This document shows, piece by piece, positions 10,370 through 21,537 of a DNA stretch of 64,000 nucleotides. The position numbers and the translations under genes are program-made. Positions within the stretch are counted from its first letter, which is position 1; each line of letters begins with the position of its first letter. The notes under the pieces were generated by a model. That model was not told where the DNA came from. It searched no databases and saw nothing but the letters and a program-made list of their open reading frames with translations. The DNA is from Siphonodentalium dalli. Lineage: Eukaryota > Mollusca > Scaphopoda > Gadilida > Siphonodentaliidae. The stretch covers positions 45,420,194 through 45,484,193 of the forward strand of contig CP136069.1 of the NCBI GenBank assembly GCA_032622095.1, in the 5' to 3' direction.

Positions 10370-10633
10370 TTAACCCTTTCATGATGGGAGCTGAACTGGT
10401 GCAGCATTAAAGATCCTGTCCCAGTGCACTTCTCTTATTTGTACAAGTCTCCCAAAGGGAACCTCGCATATATAAGCATATGCAGTGGCTAACAAGGTCA
10501 AGGTAAATAATGTTAGGCCAATGCACTCTCTTATATATGCGAAGCTTCGTATGGGAGACTCACATATATAAGAGAATGCATTGGCACAGGGTTTTCGCAA
10601 AATTTCAGGAAGCTCCAGTCATGGGAGGGTTAA
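10370..10633. mobile_element. Complete family B1 MITE, 44 bp from a splice donor
   Basis: TTAA (10370-10373) with ccctttcatgatgggagctg at the left, and agctccagtcatgggagggttaa with TTAA (10630-10633) at the right. Two hairpin cores lie inside, joined by acaaggtcaaggtaaataat. The left and right subterminal parts differ (gctgaactggtgcagc against tttcgcaaaatttcagg), which is the usual asymmetry of B1. It starts 44 bases after the stem exon. Confidence 0.8.
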
Positions 10634-10850
10634 TCAAGAATGTTTTAGTGCAGTCCTTTGGTACGTACAGCACAAGGAAACATTTCAGAAGGGCAGAGCT
10701 TGAGTAAAATGTAACTATGCACCATCCAAACAAATTTGATGAATGATTTGAGATTATGATGCAAGTTGTGTTTTCTAGTTATTCCACACCCTTGTTTCAG
10801 GTAAGTTTGATCCTTGACTATGGCCTCTATTTATACTATATAAACTGCTA

Positions 10851-11160
10851 AGGCTGCAAATAGTGTGTCTGTCGTTTTCAGGATGAGGTCCCCAGAGGGT
10901 GAATTTAGTGATGCTATCCCGCACAGGTGGCTAGTATCAAATTCACCCTCTGGGGATCTCATTCTGCTTGGACCAGAACTGCTATGGGAGACTTAGGATC
11001 AGATTAAAGTTCCCCAGTTGAAGTTGGTGATGTTCACCCATTAGTCACACAGAGGGTGAATTTGGTGATGCTAGCCTGCTGTGCAGGATAGCATCACTAA
11101 ATTCACCCTCTGGGAACCTCATTCTGCAAATGACAGACACACTACATGTATATGCAGGCT
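10851..11160. mobile_element. Family A MITE
   Basis: Starts aggctgcaaatagtgtgtct and ends atgcaggct. Both hairpin modules are present and the spacer is shortened (tagtcac). No matching flanks were seen. Confidence 0.7.
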
Positions 11161-12017
11161 AGATTGTGACAAAGTCTTTGAACTGTCAATATATGGTCAT
11201 CACTGATGCAGGTCCTTGATATAATGTATGCCATTGCATTTGGTGACATCATCATGTTGTTCGAGCTTGTATTCAACATGTGGTTTACAGCAATATGTAC
11301 TCAATGGCTGTAATTCTGTTAAATGCATGTGCCTCACATCAACAGGTGTGAAATAAATTTTGTGAAATACCTAAGATTCCCTTAAACCCATGCACATGTC
11401 ATTTGAGACTGACTTCAAATCTAAATCTCGTCACAGGAAATGATTTTAAAAGTTAAAACTCATTGACATGTTTTGACGTGTTTGTGATAAACTTGGACCT
11501 TTCACTTTCATTGTGGGTTGATTGACAATATATTAGTAGTGAAAGTGGTAAAGAATTTAAATGTGCAATTGTTACAGATTGTTAAAGAATTATTTAGAAG
11601 ATTGAAACAGATACCATACAATGTAATTATTTCACCACAAATAAAGATTGTTTGTCTCACTGTTGTGTGGGACATTGAAAATGGCTAAACAATCTTTTCG
11701 GCAAGTTTTCAGAGTATATGAAGTCTGTTTATTGTTTATGAGTATTTCGTGTATTTATTAGCATATTTTCATTCTTGAACGTGGCGACAAGATCAAGAAA
11801 TTACAAGATTTAATCAGAGGCTTTTAGGAATTACATCATTAATATGGAAGTTCTGGGATTTTCAGTGTCACTTCTCATGGGGTCTACTGGGGTCTAGGGA
11901 AATTTTTATTTTATTCTAAATGGAATAAAAATTTACAACCCCAGACCCTGTTTCATTGGGGGAGGGAAATTTGCAAATATGCCAATAGTACTGTACAATA
12001 GACTCTTGGTAAAGCAA
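11161..12017. other. Unique intronic sequence
   Basis: No repeat shared within the window except a short cagtagacccc-type inverted word near 11880-11945. No coding signal. Confidence 0.4.
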
Positions 12018-12375
12018 CTCGCCTAGTGGGCAACTTGGGAGACATCTTCTCCCGAAAATGTGCCACTTCTCCCTATTTTTGTCCAAGGGAGAAGTGACCT
12101 CTCTCTCACATACCAGTATGCATATGTCCCAACAGCATATATATAAAGTATAATGATTATAAATGGTGTTCTTATTCACTATAATGATTTATAAATGGGC
12201 TCATGTGTTGCATAATACTTATTAAATCATACATGTACATGTAGAATGGTGATGTTGGGGTGTAAATGGAACTTTCACCATTGTTACTTCTCCCTGATAA
12301 CAGTCCACTTCTCCCTAACAACCAAAAGAGGGAAAATTTATTTCTCCCAATTTGAAACCTCTGGTCTTGTCCCTG
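12018..12375. mobile_element. Family I element, copy 1
   Basis: Shares cttgggagacatcttctccc, cacttctccctattttt and taacagtccacttctccc with 18524-18800. The right end, ctctggtcttgtccctg, is the inverse of the left end of the other copy (cagggaccag). Repeated cttctccc words near the ends look like subterminal transposase-binding repeats. It is probably a non-autonomous hAT-like element. The left terminus is not clear in this copy. Confidence 0.5.
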
Positions 12376-12854
12376 TCTTGGTATATTTGATACGGTAACT
12401 TAGCATGGAATAAAACAGCCTACTTAATGTTATATTCATGCATTATTTGTAACTGTAGAGAGTTTAGTCTCAGAGTGCAGAAACACTCAGGGAGATTTAT
12501 GCAGGATATAAACATCAGAGTGTAAATGGCAGAAGTAATAAACAAAATTACGCCATCTGTTCAAGCATACAAAAATGGGTGATATTTTGCTATCTGAGTG
12601 TGATGATTTTCGTCTGGGATTACTTAGAATGACGTGAAATGATTCGGATGTCAATAAAAAATTCTGGGAAATTCGAGCAGCCATTATCAGGTATAACATT
12701 CATAAACAAAAATCAAGGTTGTTAGATTAATGTGTAGATTAGGAAGATGTCTGTTCAGATTTCTCAGAATGAAGTGGATGGGTAATAACTGCTGTCTATC
12801 ATTATATCTGGGTTACTCACTTATATATATATCAAAGTTATGTGGTGCTCATTC
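12376..12854. other. Unique sequence ending in a flanking direct repeat
   Basis: Mostly unique. The last 44 bases (12810-12853, gggttactcacttatatata and onwards) recur just beyond the adjoining family A element at 13315-13356. Confidence 0.5.
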
Positions 12855-13312
12855 AAGCCTGATTATAGTGTCTGTCATTTGTAGAATGAGGTCCCCAGAG
12901 GGTGAGTTTAGTGATGATATCCCGCACAGCAAGCGAGTATCACTAAATTCACCTTCTGGGGACCTCATTCTGCATGGCCTCATCTGCTATAGGAGACATA
13001 GACTCAGGTTGAAGTTATCAGATGGTGAATATTGTGATGTACACCCATTGGGAACCTCGATTATGCAATGTGTCGTCTGCCAATTTGAGGATATAGAGAA
13101 ACTGAACTAAAAAAGAAATAGAATCTATGTGAAGGAGTTTCTATAGAAATTTGTTAATAAAGAAACTTTCCAGAAAATATAAGGCCTTAGCAGAATGAGG
13201 TCCCCAGAGGGTGAATTTAGTGATGCTAGCCCACTATGCAGGATAGCGTCACTAAATTCACCCTCTGGCGACCCCATTCTGCAAATGACAGGTACAGTGA
13301 ACTCATTAATAT
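12854..13312. mobile_element. Family A MITE, long form
   Basis: Left end caagcctgattatagtgtct. It contains both gaatgaggtccccagagggt modules and the internal spacer with ggatatagagaaactgaact. The right terminus is degraded (gtgaactcattaatatt). It is bracketed by 42-44-bp direct repeats and not the usual 8 bp. Confidence 0.7.
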
Positions 13313-13873
13313 TTGGGTTACTCACTTATATATATCAAGGTTATGTGGCGCTCATTATCGTTGAGGGATAACTTTCGAGTTATGCGATGGTGATTATCAT
13401 GACCTCATATTCCTTAGGTGACTGGGTTTCATATTTATTCAAATTGGGCTGCTTTATCAAATAGGAGCGCTACCTAGGGAATTTTGTAAAACAGCTTTAT
13501 TACTATAATTAATGTTCATGTATTTCAAATGAATGTAAATATAATTAATAAACAAAGGACTCAAACATGGTCTTGGGTTTTGACCGTGATAACAATTTAT
13601 CAGACACTGCAGTTTGCTGAATTTTTCTCCCTTTAAAAATTCCATGACCATATTGAAACGCAATTTCTCATATAATTCCATTCAACCATACACATAGTCA
13701 TGACAACATGTAAACAGTGTTCGCCCTGGCCCAAAATTCTTTGTAGCCATTTTTTTTAGCCACTTGTGCAATTTTGTTAGCCACTTTTGAAAATTTTTAG
13801 CCACATACTGTGGGATAAATTAGCACAAGATGTAATACGATATAAACATTTATTTACTCAAAGTTATTAGCAC

Positions 13874-14164
13874 TTATAAGTCAATACAATATACAACATC
13901 AACATTCAAATATGTGGCAGACAGTATATTTCGTTGCCTCGTTTTAATAAGATTCTGGGTAGAAAACGCTTGTTCGCAATCTACAGTTGACACTGGTACA
14001 CAATACTGAATTGCCGCCAAATTACTAACTATCAGAAAGAATTCTTTATTTCTGATCGCATAATTGTATATATCGTCCATGTGCCTTTTGATCCAACACA
14101 CTTTCCTGATTCCCTTCTTCCTCATTAATGTCATCATCGCGCATCGTTTCACACAATCCACCAA
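13874..14164 (-). pseudogene. hAT transposase C-terminal dimerisation remnant
   Basis: Ninety-six codons on the minus strand. The segment VSTVDCEQAFSTQNLIKTRQ, about residues 58-77, matches the conserved C-terminal dimerisation region of hAT transposases (the pattern P-V-S-x-x-x-x-E-R/Q-x-F-S). The frame lies inside the element bounded by CAGTGTTCGCCCTG repeats. The N-terminal domains are not attached. The reading is interrupted between this frame and the one at 14196, so it is a pseudogene fragment. Confidence 0.8.
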
Positions 14165-14195
14165 ACGCTTGGAATGCTTTATGATAATATGCTTA

Positions 14196-14459
14196 TCACA
14201 CTAACGGCTCAAACAGTTTGGTCAAACTAGAGAGGATCTCCAAGTCCTCATCCTCAGCGAAATCTACCCTTAAAATTATCAACCAGAACAGACACAAACT
14301 TCCTGCAGGCTGACACTGCATCTTGTCTAAGTTTAGTTCCATCTTTAATTTCATGTCCGCGAGTCTCATTGTCCCATTCAACACTGTCCACTCCATTAAT
14401 GTCAATGAAATGTGAGAAGCTATTGCATTGAGCGTATATATGACTTCACTATTTTGCAA
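14196..14459 (-). pseudogene. Second hAT transposase fragment
   Basis: Eighty-seven codons upstream of the dimerisation fragment on the same strand, with helices typical of the region before it (NLDKMQCQ, and DFAEDEDLEILSSLTKLFEP near the end). It is placed in the transposase mainly by position and orientation. The sequence resemblance alone is weak. Confidence 0.5.
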
Positions 14460-14971
14460 TCAGTTCAAAACACCATAAAATAAAACCCTTTTGTTACACA
14501 AGAAGCCATTTCATAAATCTATGTTTACTCAATTGTGATAGAATCGACCTTCAAACGACCATTAACTAATTGCTCAGGGCGTGAAACCGACACCCTATAG
14601 TATAGATCCGTAATATCGTCCTTTCTCGTCAGCTCTCTCAATTAACGTTAAGTCATCTTGTGCTAAGCCGGTTAATTTCTTATGTTTACAATAAATTGTC
14701 GTTCAGTCCGCGGACATGAAAAATGCCTGTAGCCATATTTTTTAGCCACCAGCATATTTATTTTAGCCACTTTGTATTTTTTTTCGCAATTTTCTAAAAT
14801 GGCTAACGGCAGGGCGAACACTGCGTGTAAAGCAAGCATACATGTACATGCAACCAAGTAAGAGATTTGGAGGCACACACTTACATCTGGACAAACTTAC
14901 AGACATTCATACATAATCATCTATAAATTCTGGATGAAAGCACAGATGTGCAGGCAGGCACTGCATGCATA

Positions 14972-15122
14972 CCGTGGAATTTAGAATTACCATGGAAGAG
15001 GTTGCGTTGCGACCACCACATATCATTGTTTGTATATAAAATATATCTGTTTATTTTTTTATACTTTGATCAAAAGATCAATCAGAGAACTCCCAATCAA
15101 CATAGATTTCTTCAGTAAATAT
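14972..15122 (+). repeat. Family E end plus flanking paralogous segment
   Basis: One E unit (tggaatttagaattaccatg) followed by accaccacatatcattgttt and then a segment with tactttgatcaaaagatcaa and agatttcttcagtaaatatg. This whole stretch is paralogous to 16718-16862. Confidence 0.65.
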
Positions 15123-15437
15123 GTATATATCATCTATTTCCTCCATTTATGAAGATTTGTAAGGCAGATTTTGTAAGATTTACAAGAAAATATTTTATCA
15201 TATTTTACACACCATTGTTGATATATGATTTTAAATATTTACATTCCATCTGCATCAACCATCAACAGTCATGAGCAAGCACATTACAGTCAAACAGGTG
15301 GATGTACAGTTAGAAAAGCTGACAGACATGCTTATATCAAAATAACCATGTTGATCAGAGTGGCACATTGAGATGTCCCTCAACTCAGACACCGGACAAA
15401 AGGACAGATGGCCACACTTGCACTGCATGTAAATGTT
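15123..15437. other. Unique sequence
   Basis: Nothing recognised. The minus-strand frame reaching into the adjacent family C element is an artefact of that repeat. Confidence 0.4.
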
Positions 15438-15650
15438 CAGTAATGCCCTAAGTAATCGACCCATTAACCACTGCAGAATTATGGGTAACTTTTCAGGATT
15501 TAGTCGGAAGTATGGCTTGTTGCCATTCATCGGAAAGCTCTCCCTGAGCGCTTTCCGATGAATGGCATCAAGCCATATTTCCGACTAAATCCTGAAAAGT
15601 TACCCATAATTCTGCTGTGGTTAATGGGTCGATTACTTAGGGCATTACTG
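15438..15650. mobile_element. Family C MITE, complete, 213 bp
   Basis: CAGTAATGCCCTAA at the left and ttagggcattactg at the right. The halves are near-perfect inverse copies meeting at tcggaaagctctccctgagc. It is flanked on the right by TA and on the left by TT (a mutated TA). The exact length of 213 bp is shared with copies at 31120, 52798 and 62224. Confidence 0.85.
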
Positions 15651-15655
15651 TATAT

Positions 15656-16790
15656 TATGGAATTTAGCATCACAATGAAAAAGGTAGAGAAAAATACATC
15701 ATGATCCCATCATCTTGAAGGATGACTGGAATTTAGAATCGCGTCTATATTTAAAGAAGTCGGAACATGCATGATGATACCTTATTAAATCTTGATAGTT
15801 TTGCTGTGGAATTTAGAATCACCATGGAAGGGGTTGAGAAATCTGTATCATGGTCCCATCATGTTGAAGGTTGACTGTGGAAATTTAGAATAGTCATGGA
15901 AGGGGTTGAGAAACCTGTATCATGATACCATCATCTTGAAGGTTGACTGTGGAATTTAGAATAGTCATGGAAGAGTTGTGAAAATTGTATCATGATCCCA
16001 TCATCTTGAAGGTTGACTGTTGAATTAGAATCGCCGCTATATTTAAAGAAGTCGGAAACATGCATAATGATACCTTAATCTTTTTAGTTTTGCTGTGGAA
16101 TTTATAATCACCATGGAAGGGGTTGAGAAATCTGTATCATGGTCCAATCAGGTTGAAGGTTGACTGTGGAATTTTAATCACTATTATAAGCATGATGATA
16201 CCTTAATCTTTATGGTTTTGCTGTGAAATTTAGAATAGCCATGGAAGGGGTTGAGAAAACTGTATCATGGTCCCATCATCTTGAAGGTTGACTGTGGAAT
16301 TTAGAATCGCGTCTATAAGAAGATGGAAACATGCATTCTAATACCTTAATCTTGGTGGTAACTTCGCTGTGGAATTTAGAATCACCATGGAAGGGGTTGA
16401 GAAATCTGTATCATGGTCCCATCAGGTTGAAGGTTGACTGTGGAATTTTAATCACTATTATAAGCATGATGATACCTTAATCTTTATGGTTTTGCTGTGA
16501 AATTTAGAATAGTCATGGAAGGGGTTGAGAAAACTGTATCATGGTCCCATCATCTTGAAGGTTGACTGTGGAATTTAGAATAGCCGATATAAGAAGTCGG
16601 AAACATGCATTCTAATACCTTAATCTTGATGGTAACTTCGCTGTGGAATTTAGAATCACCATGGAAGGGGTTGAGAAACCTGTGTTATGGTCCCATCATC
16701 TTGAAGGTTGACTGTGGAATTTAGAATAGCCATGGAAGGGGTTGATACCACCACATATTATCGTTGTTTATATAATAAAATATTTCTCCT
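15656..16790 (+). repeat. Family E tandem array, main block
   Basis: About 1.1 kb of repeated tggaatttagaat(c/a) units alternating with two longer phrases. One phrase runs catggaaggggttgagaaa to catcttgaaggttgactg. The other includes ataagaagtcggaaacatgc and taccttaatcttgatggtaa. A higher-order period of about 270 bp is visible: ttcgctgtggaatttagaat recurs at 16365 and 16638. There is no coding frame through the array. Confidence 0.85.
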
Positions 16791-16862
16791 TTCTTTTTGT
16801 ACTTTGATCATCCGATCAATCAAGGTGCTCCAACGAACACAGATTTCTGCAGTAAACATGGG

Positions 16863-17774
16863 TGCTTACGTTTGTCTGTCTATTTGCTTTGTAAGAAGAG
16901 CGTTGTTGACATAACATTGTAATACCATGCTCGGCATTATCCCGTAAACTTAAGACAGCACACCTGTGAGAGGGGTACATTATACAACTGTTTGTTTTTC
17001 CTGCACATTTTCTCATGGAGTCTGTGATCCTATTGTTCATTGTTCACACCTGTGGATTTCACTGATGACCCCCTTTGGGATACGAATCTATAGAGATCAA
17101 CCTATGGCTTAAGGCTTATAAGCTTATCTGGTATCAACTTATGAATCTGGTATAAGATACGTAGGCATGCACACAGCATAAATTTATTTCAATAATTTCC
17201 AAACTCCCCACCTATCTAATATTATATATAATTATTTTCATACCTTCAAACACCGTGTCTGAACTTCTTTTATCCCACCTTTGTTACTTGACAATATACT
17301 ACCACCATCTACCATTCAGCCTTATGACAGACAAAGGATTCACAAGTGTTAATCCTCATTACTGTTTTATTGCATTTGGTGGCCCTTTGTTTGATAGTGC
17401 ATGGCACTACCATCAGTTCATTTTGTTACCCATTAAGCTGTATCACCTAATCAATTAGCAGATGATCATAAATTTGAATCTCATGTCACTCCCGTGACAA
17501 AATTTATTTAGGTTTTTGAATTAGATTTCCAATTTTGGGTTAAAAAAAACTTTGGCCAAAAAACATTTATTTTTGCCATTTTTGAAAAAAAATTGGCCAT
17601 TGGGCAATTTGGCCTATGACAGCGTGAAACTTGGTGGCTTGTTCAGTAAGGTGCATAGTAAATTTAGGCCAAGAAGGTCTGTCCAGCAACGAAGAAGCTA
17701 CATGGTTCAACTCCCGATAGTAAAGCATGGATCCACTTCAAGGGATTCATATACTGTATCTGGAAAGTTTCTAA
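16863..17774. other. Mostly unique sequence with a ttggcc-rich patch
   Basis: At 17535-17620 the words ttggccaaaaaac, ttgccatttttg and ttggccattgggcaattt resemble the subterminal repeats of the hAT-like element at 55945, but no termini are visible. Elsewhere nothing is recognised. Confidence 0.35.
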
Positions 17775-18163
17775 TTAATCCTTTCTATACTAAATGGATT
17801 CTCCCACTCAGTCACTAAGATATACAGTAATGCCCTAATTAATCGACTGCTTAACCACAGTAGAATTATGGGTAACTTTTCAGGATTTAGTCGGAAATAT
17901 GGCTTGTTGCCATTCATCGGAAAGCTCTCCTCGAGAGCACATAATTCTGCTGTGGTTAAGCAGTCGATTAATTAGGGCATTACTGTACATTGGAATGGTT
18001 TATTATCTATTTGGAGGGGTGCTAAGTATGCATTAGTAGGCGACAGTCGGAAAAAAAGATAATACAAGTGCTATACCTATGGGAGACTCACATGCACAAG
18101 AGAATGCACTGACTCAGGATCTTTACTGCTGCACCAGTGCAGCTCCCATCATGAAAGGGTTAA
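17775..18163. mobile_element. Chimeric D/B element interrupted by family C
   Basis: Starts as family D at TTAA (ttaatcctttctatactaaa). It is interrupted by a C element, resumes as D (tacattggaatggtttatta), and at about 18060 changes into the right part of family B1 (gcaccagtgcagctcccatc, ending atgaaagggttaa, TTAA at 18160-18163). Both outer edges are TTAA, so the D left end and the B right end act as one pair. Confidence 0.65.
17825..17985. mobile_element. Family C MITE inside family D
   Basis: A 161-bp copy with an internal deletion of part of the right arm, flanked by TA on both sides. Removing it and one TA restores the D reading aagatatacattggaatgg, compared with aagtatacattggaatgg in other D copies. 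Confidence 0.8.
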
Positions 18164-18523
18164 AAGGGGGACACAACCTTTAGAATGGAACTCTTCCCAA
18201 TGTAATCACATGAATATATACAAGCAATGCCAAGTGGATGGGGCTGTAGTATGTTGCTGCCAAATACTACAGTTTCTTCCTAGACATCTTGTACAACAAT
18301 ATGAGACCACACATCCAGTCCAGTTTACTAAATCAACATGTCTAATTAGCTGGTTATTGTCCCCTAACTCTAAATAATTTCCTGTCTTCTGAACATTCTT
18401 GGCCTTAAACAAACTGTGTTTGTTAGTCTTGGAATCTCATTTTCTGGCCTACCAACTCGCTCACTGTTCATTAAGTTGATCTATTCTCTATTGTCCTTTG
18501 TGCAACTGTTTAATGGCTTGAAG
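18164..18523. other. Unique sequence
   Basis: No shared repeat and no coding feature recognised. Confidence 0.4.
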
Positions 18524-18800
18524 CAGGGACCAGCCGAGAGGGCAACTTGGGAGATATCTTCTCCCTAAATTGTGTCACTTCTCCCTATTTTTTGTCCTAG
18601 GGAGAAGTGACTTATGACTTAATATGTATTTAAAGTGTATTTTCTGTATTATAATGGTGTCTACTCATTCTAATTGTTTTATAACTGGGCTATTATATTG
18701 CATAATACTTATTTGTTCAGAGAAGGTTGATTTAGGGTGTAAATTGAACTTCAGCTATCATGATTTCTCGTTGATAACAGTCCACTTCTCCTTAGTTTTC
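18524..18800. mobile_element. Family I element, copy 2
   Basis: Left end cagggaccagccgagagggc, followed by cttgggagatatcttctccc and cacttctccctatttttt. The later part with taacagtccacttctcc matches 12290-12320. The right terminus is missing. Confidence 0.5.
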
Positions 18801-18997
18801 AAACTGGTGTACGTGTAGAGCTTCTTTTCATTTTTATATGCCCAATCAAAAACCGTTGTTTTATAAAACAGTTCATTGATATGTCTACCTATTGTCCATA
18901 TCTTATTCTCTATATATTGTTCAGATCTTGGCAAGTTGATTAAATATAAGAAATGGATGTTGAGTTTGTTGTGTTCCATGGAGTATGGATGAAATTA

Positions 18998-19437
18998 GAT
19001 CATGTCATGAATCTCTACTCTGACTAACACTCGTAGATATCATATTCCACCAGTACAATACCTTATAAAGTCAAAGAAATAATGTGGGGAATTTATTTTT
19101 TAATTATTATCTGTTCCTTAATAATGTACTTCACTATATGTGAAGGTAACATTGAATTAATCACCCAAGTGAAATTCCATAATTGTAAGCATGCAATGCA
19201 GAGCAAAATCGCTCACAAATTCACATAAATCATGAAAGGTCGAGTTGGGACCTTCACCTACAATGAAGTACATTATTAGGAACAGATACTAGTAACAACT
19301 GAGAAATATATTGCCCCACGTTATTTTTTCAACTGTATAAGGTTCCCTGTCAAAACTTCAGAATGTTCCAATATTTTGTACTTTGTTGAATATGATCTCT
19401 ACTGGCATTTGCGATAGTAGAAATTCATGGCATGATC
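18998..19437. mobile_element. Family H element, copy 2
   Basis: gatcatgtcatgaatctcta at the left, with its inverse gaaattcatggcatgatc at the right. It shares ttccctgtcaaaacttcaga and cacctacaatgaagtacatt with the other H copies. Confidence 0.7.
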
Positions 19438-19592
19438 TAAGATGAAATTTGGTCTGACGTTTTTATGTGTGGAATGCAAAAACTAAATGTCAGACCAACT
19501 TGCATCCATACTGTTTGGAATGCATCAAAATAACCATCTATTTCTTTAGCAGCCCTTTCTTTACTGAGTGGATGTACATTGGAATGGCATTA

Positions 19593-19885
19593 TTAACCCT
19601 TTCAAGATTGGAACTTTCTGAAATTTTGCGAAATCCCAGTGCCAATGCATTCTCTTACATATGCGAGTTTCCCATAGCGAGCCTCGCATACATATTCATT
19701 GAATGCATTGGCCTAACAATATTAACTTGACCTTGTAAACCAGTGCATTCTCTTATATATAAGAGAATGCACTCACACATGATCATTAATGCATATTCAT
19801 TGGTAGGAAATGCTCAGATAACAAGTCCAACAAATGGTCATAGATTGCTGAACTTATTGAGTTATTATCTGAACATTTAAAAAAA
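19593..19885. mobile_element. Family B1 piece followed by a D fragment
   Basis: TTAA with ccctttcaagattggaactt starts a B1 copy that loses its right end near 19792. It continues with D core words (ggtaggaaatgctcagataa and ttattatctgaacattt). Confidence 0.6.
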
Positions 19886-19955
19886 AATAACAGCTCATCA
19901 GTGTTAGTAAAGAAAAGGGATTAAATTCATGATCAAACTTTTTTCTGTTTTGCAG

Positions 19956-20126
19956 GAAATTGTCAACTACAATGATGATGAATTTGTAGTTGTGTACAAC
20001 AGGGTACCGAAGACTGGCAGTACATCTTTCGCTGGTATCGCTTATGATTTGTGCCAGAAGAATAAATTCAACGTTTTACATGTCAACATCACTAAAAATG
20101 CAAGAACTCTATCCTTGTCTGATCAG
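19956..20126 (+). CDS. HS2ST1: Heparan sulfate 2-O-sulfotransferase, PAPS-binding exon
   Basis: This 171-bp exon (57 codons, both junctions on codon boundaries) lies between ttctgttttgcag and gtaagc. It opens [20 protein letters not shown], continuing GSTSF at residues 21-25. YNRVPKT(A/G)STS is the 5'-phosphosulfate-binding loop of HS2ST, and its lysine (residue 19 here) contacts the PAPS cofactor. The segment [15 protein letters not shown] matches the vertebrate enzyme closely. The N-I-T sequon at residues 44-46 corresponds to a known N-glycosylation site. The enzyme moves sulfate from PAPS to the 2-O position of iduronic acid in heparan sulfate in the Golgi. No stop or frameshift is present, so this is a functional-looking gene with a 21.3-kb intron after it. 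Confidence 0.95.
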
Positions 20127-20389
20127 GTAAGCATCTTGAAGAATCTAATTGTATTTGATACTCTCCATGAATGAAGAAAATAAAGTTGCATGCTTTGTAG
20201 TTTAACCAATTTACATCTAGGGTGTATTCAAATTTGATTTCTTGTGTATTCGTGGACAGTAGACAATCAAGACATGAACCACGAGTGATGATTCAAACAC
20301 CAAAAACAGACCAGGAACTTTTTCGTGGGTTAGGATTCTCAATCACCAGTTTTCATGGAGTGAAACGAAGTTAATAGGGGGGATACTGG
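20127..20389. other. Intron start, unique
   Basis: Unique sequence after the donor gtaagc. No repeat recognised until the gtccgtcc element. Confidence 0.5.
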
Positions 20390-21133
20390 AGTCAGCTTGT
20401 CCGTCCGTCCATCCGTCCGTGGATACAAATTTGTCCGGAGTTTTTCTCAGTCGTTTTTGATCAATTTCCGTGAAACTTGGCGCAGACATCAACCACCATG
20501 GGAACCTGTGCACCTGCGATTATGACGTCTGTCGGACATTTTTTGGTGGAGTTATCCCTCCTTTTTCGACTTAGAAATTTTTCGCAACATGTATACTTTT
20601 GTCCGAGCTTTTATTCCTACAAATTTAGGTCAATTTTTAAAAAACGTGGCACAGATATTTAGTACCATGGGAACTTGTGCACCTGCGATTATGATGTCTA
20701 TCCGACATTTTTTGGTGCAGTTATTCCCTTTTTCGACTTAGAATTTTTTTTGCAACATGCATAATTTTGTCCGAAATTTTGTCCGAGCTTTTATTCCTAC
20801 ATTTTTCGGTCAATGTTTTTTAATCCTTGCACTGATATTAATACCATGGAAACCTGTGCACCTGCGATTATGACGTCTGTACGACATTTTTTGTGTGGAG
20901 GTATTCCCCTTTTTCGACTTAGAAATTTTTTCGCAACATGCATAATTTTGTCCAAGCTTTTATTCCTACATTTTTCGGTCAATAGGTTTAAGATTAGGGT
21001 TATGGTTGTACACCTGCAATGGGAACTGTTATTTTATTATTTTAACTAAATGTTTACTGACATGTGAAACATCTTAGTATTTTTAAAACAGGGGGGTATC
21101 CGTAGTTCCATTGGGACAGTCACACCTCTAGTT
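20390..21133 (+). repeat. Family K: gtccgtcc-led element with three internal repeats
   Basis: Begins with gtccgtccgtccatccgtcc. Three units of about 180 bp follow, each with ccatgg(g/a)aacctgtgcacc, tgcgattatgacgtctgt and the words gacatttttt and cttttattcctaca. It ends near ggggggtatccgtagttcca. Short plus-strand frames within it are by-products of the repeat. Confidence 0.6.
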
Positions 21134-21537
21134 GTGTCTGTCATTTGCAGAATGAGGTCCCCAGTGGGTGAATTTAGTGATGCTATCCCGCAAGGCAGCA
21201 AATGCACCCTCTGGGGACCTCATTCTGCTTAGGCCTCAACTGCTATGGGAGACATAGGATCAGATTGAATTTTTCCAGTTGAAGGTCATGATGTTCAACC
21301 ATTAGTAACCTCGATTATGCATTTTATCTTCTGCAAATTAGGGGATATAGAAACTTGACAGAAGGGAAAAAGTAACTACTATTAAAAACAATGTTAATTG
21401 GAGAAGATGAGGCCTAAGTAGAATGAGGTTCCCAGAGGGTGAATTTGGTTATGCTAGCCTGGTGTGCAGAATAGCATCACTAAATTCACCCTCTATGGAC
21501 CTCATTCTGCAAATGACAGACACACTATTTGCAGGCA
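21134..21537. mobile_element. Family A MITE
   Basis: From tgtgtctgtcatttgcagaa to cacactatttgcaggcatgg, with both gaggtcccc modules and the medium spacer (ggggatatagaaact). The left CAAGCCT end is missing. Confidence 0.65.

Larger units (their letters stand above)
13715..14823 (-). mobile_element. Decayed hAT transposon with target duplication
   Basis: The terminal inverted repeat is CAGTGTTCGCCCTG, exact at both ends. The flanks are catgtaaa (13707-13714) and cgtgtaaa (14824-14831), a 7/8 match, as expected for hAT elements. Several tagccac words lie just inside each end and resemble the subterminal motifs bound by hAT transposases. The 1,109-bp interior carries transposase remnants on the minus strand. 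The zinc finger and catalytic core are missing, so this copy is internally deleted and not autonomous. Confidence 0.85.

Noticed and set aside
12730-13110. 126-codon + strand frame
   Set aside because: Its second half is family A sequence and its first half has no motif.
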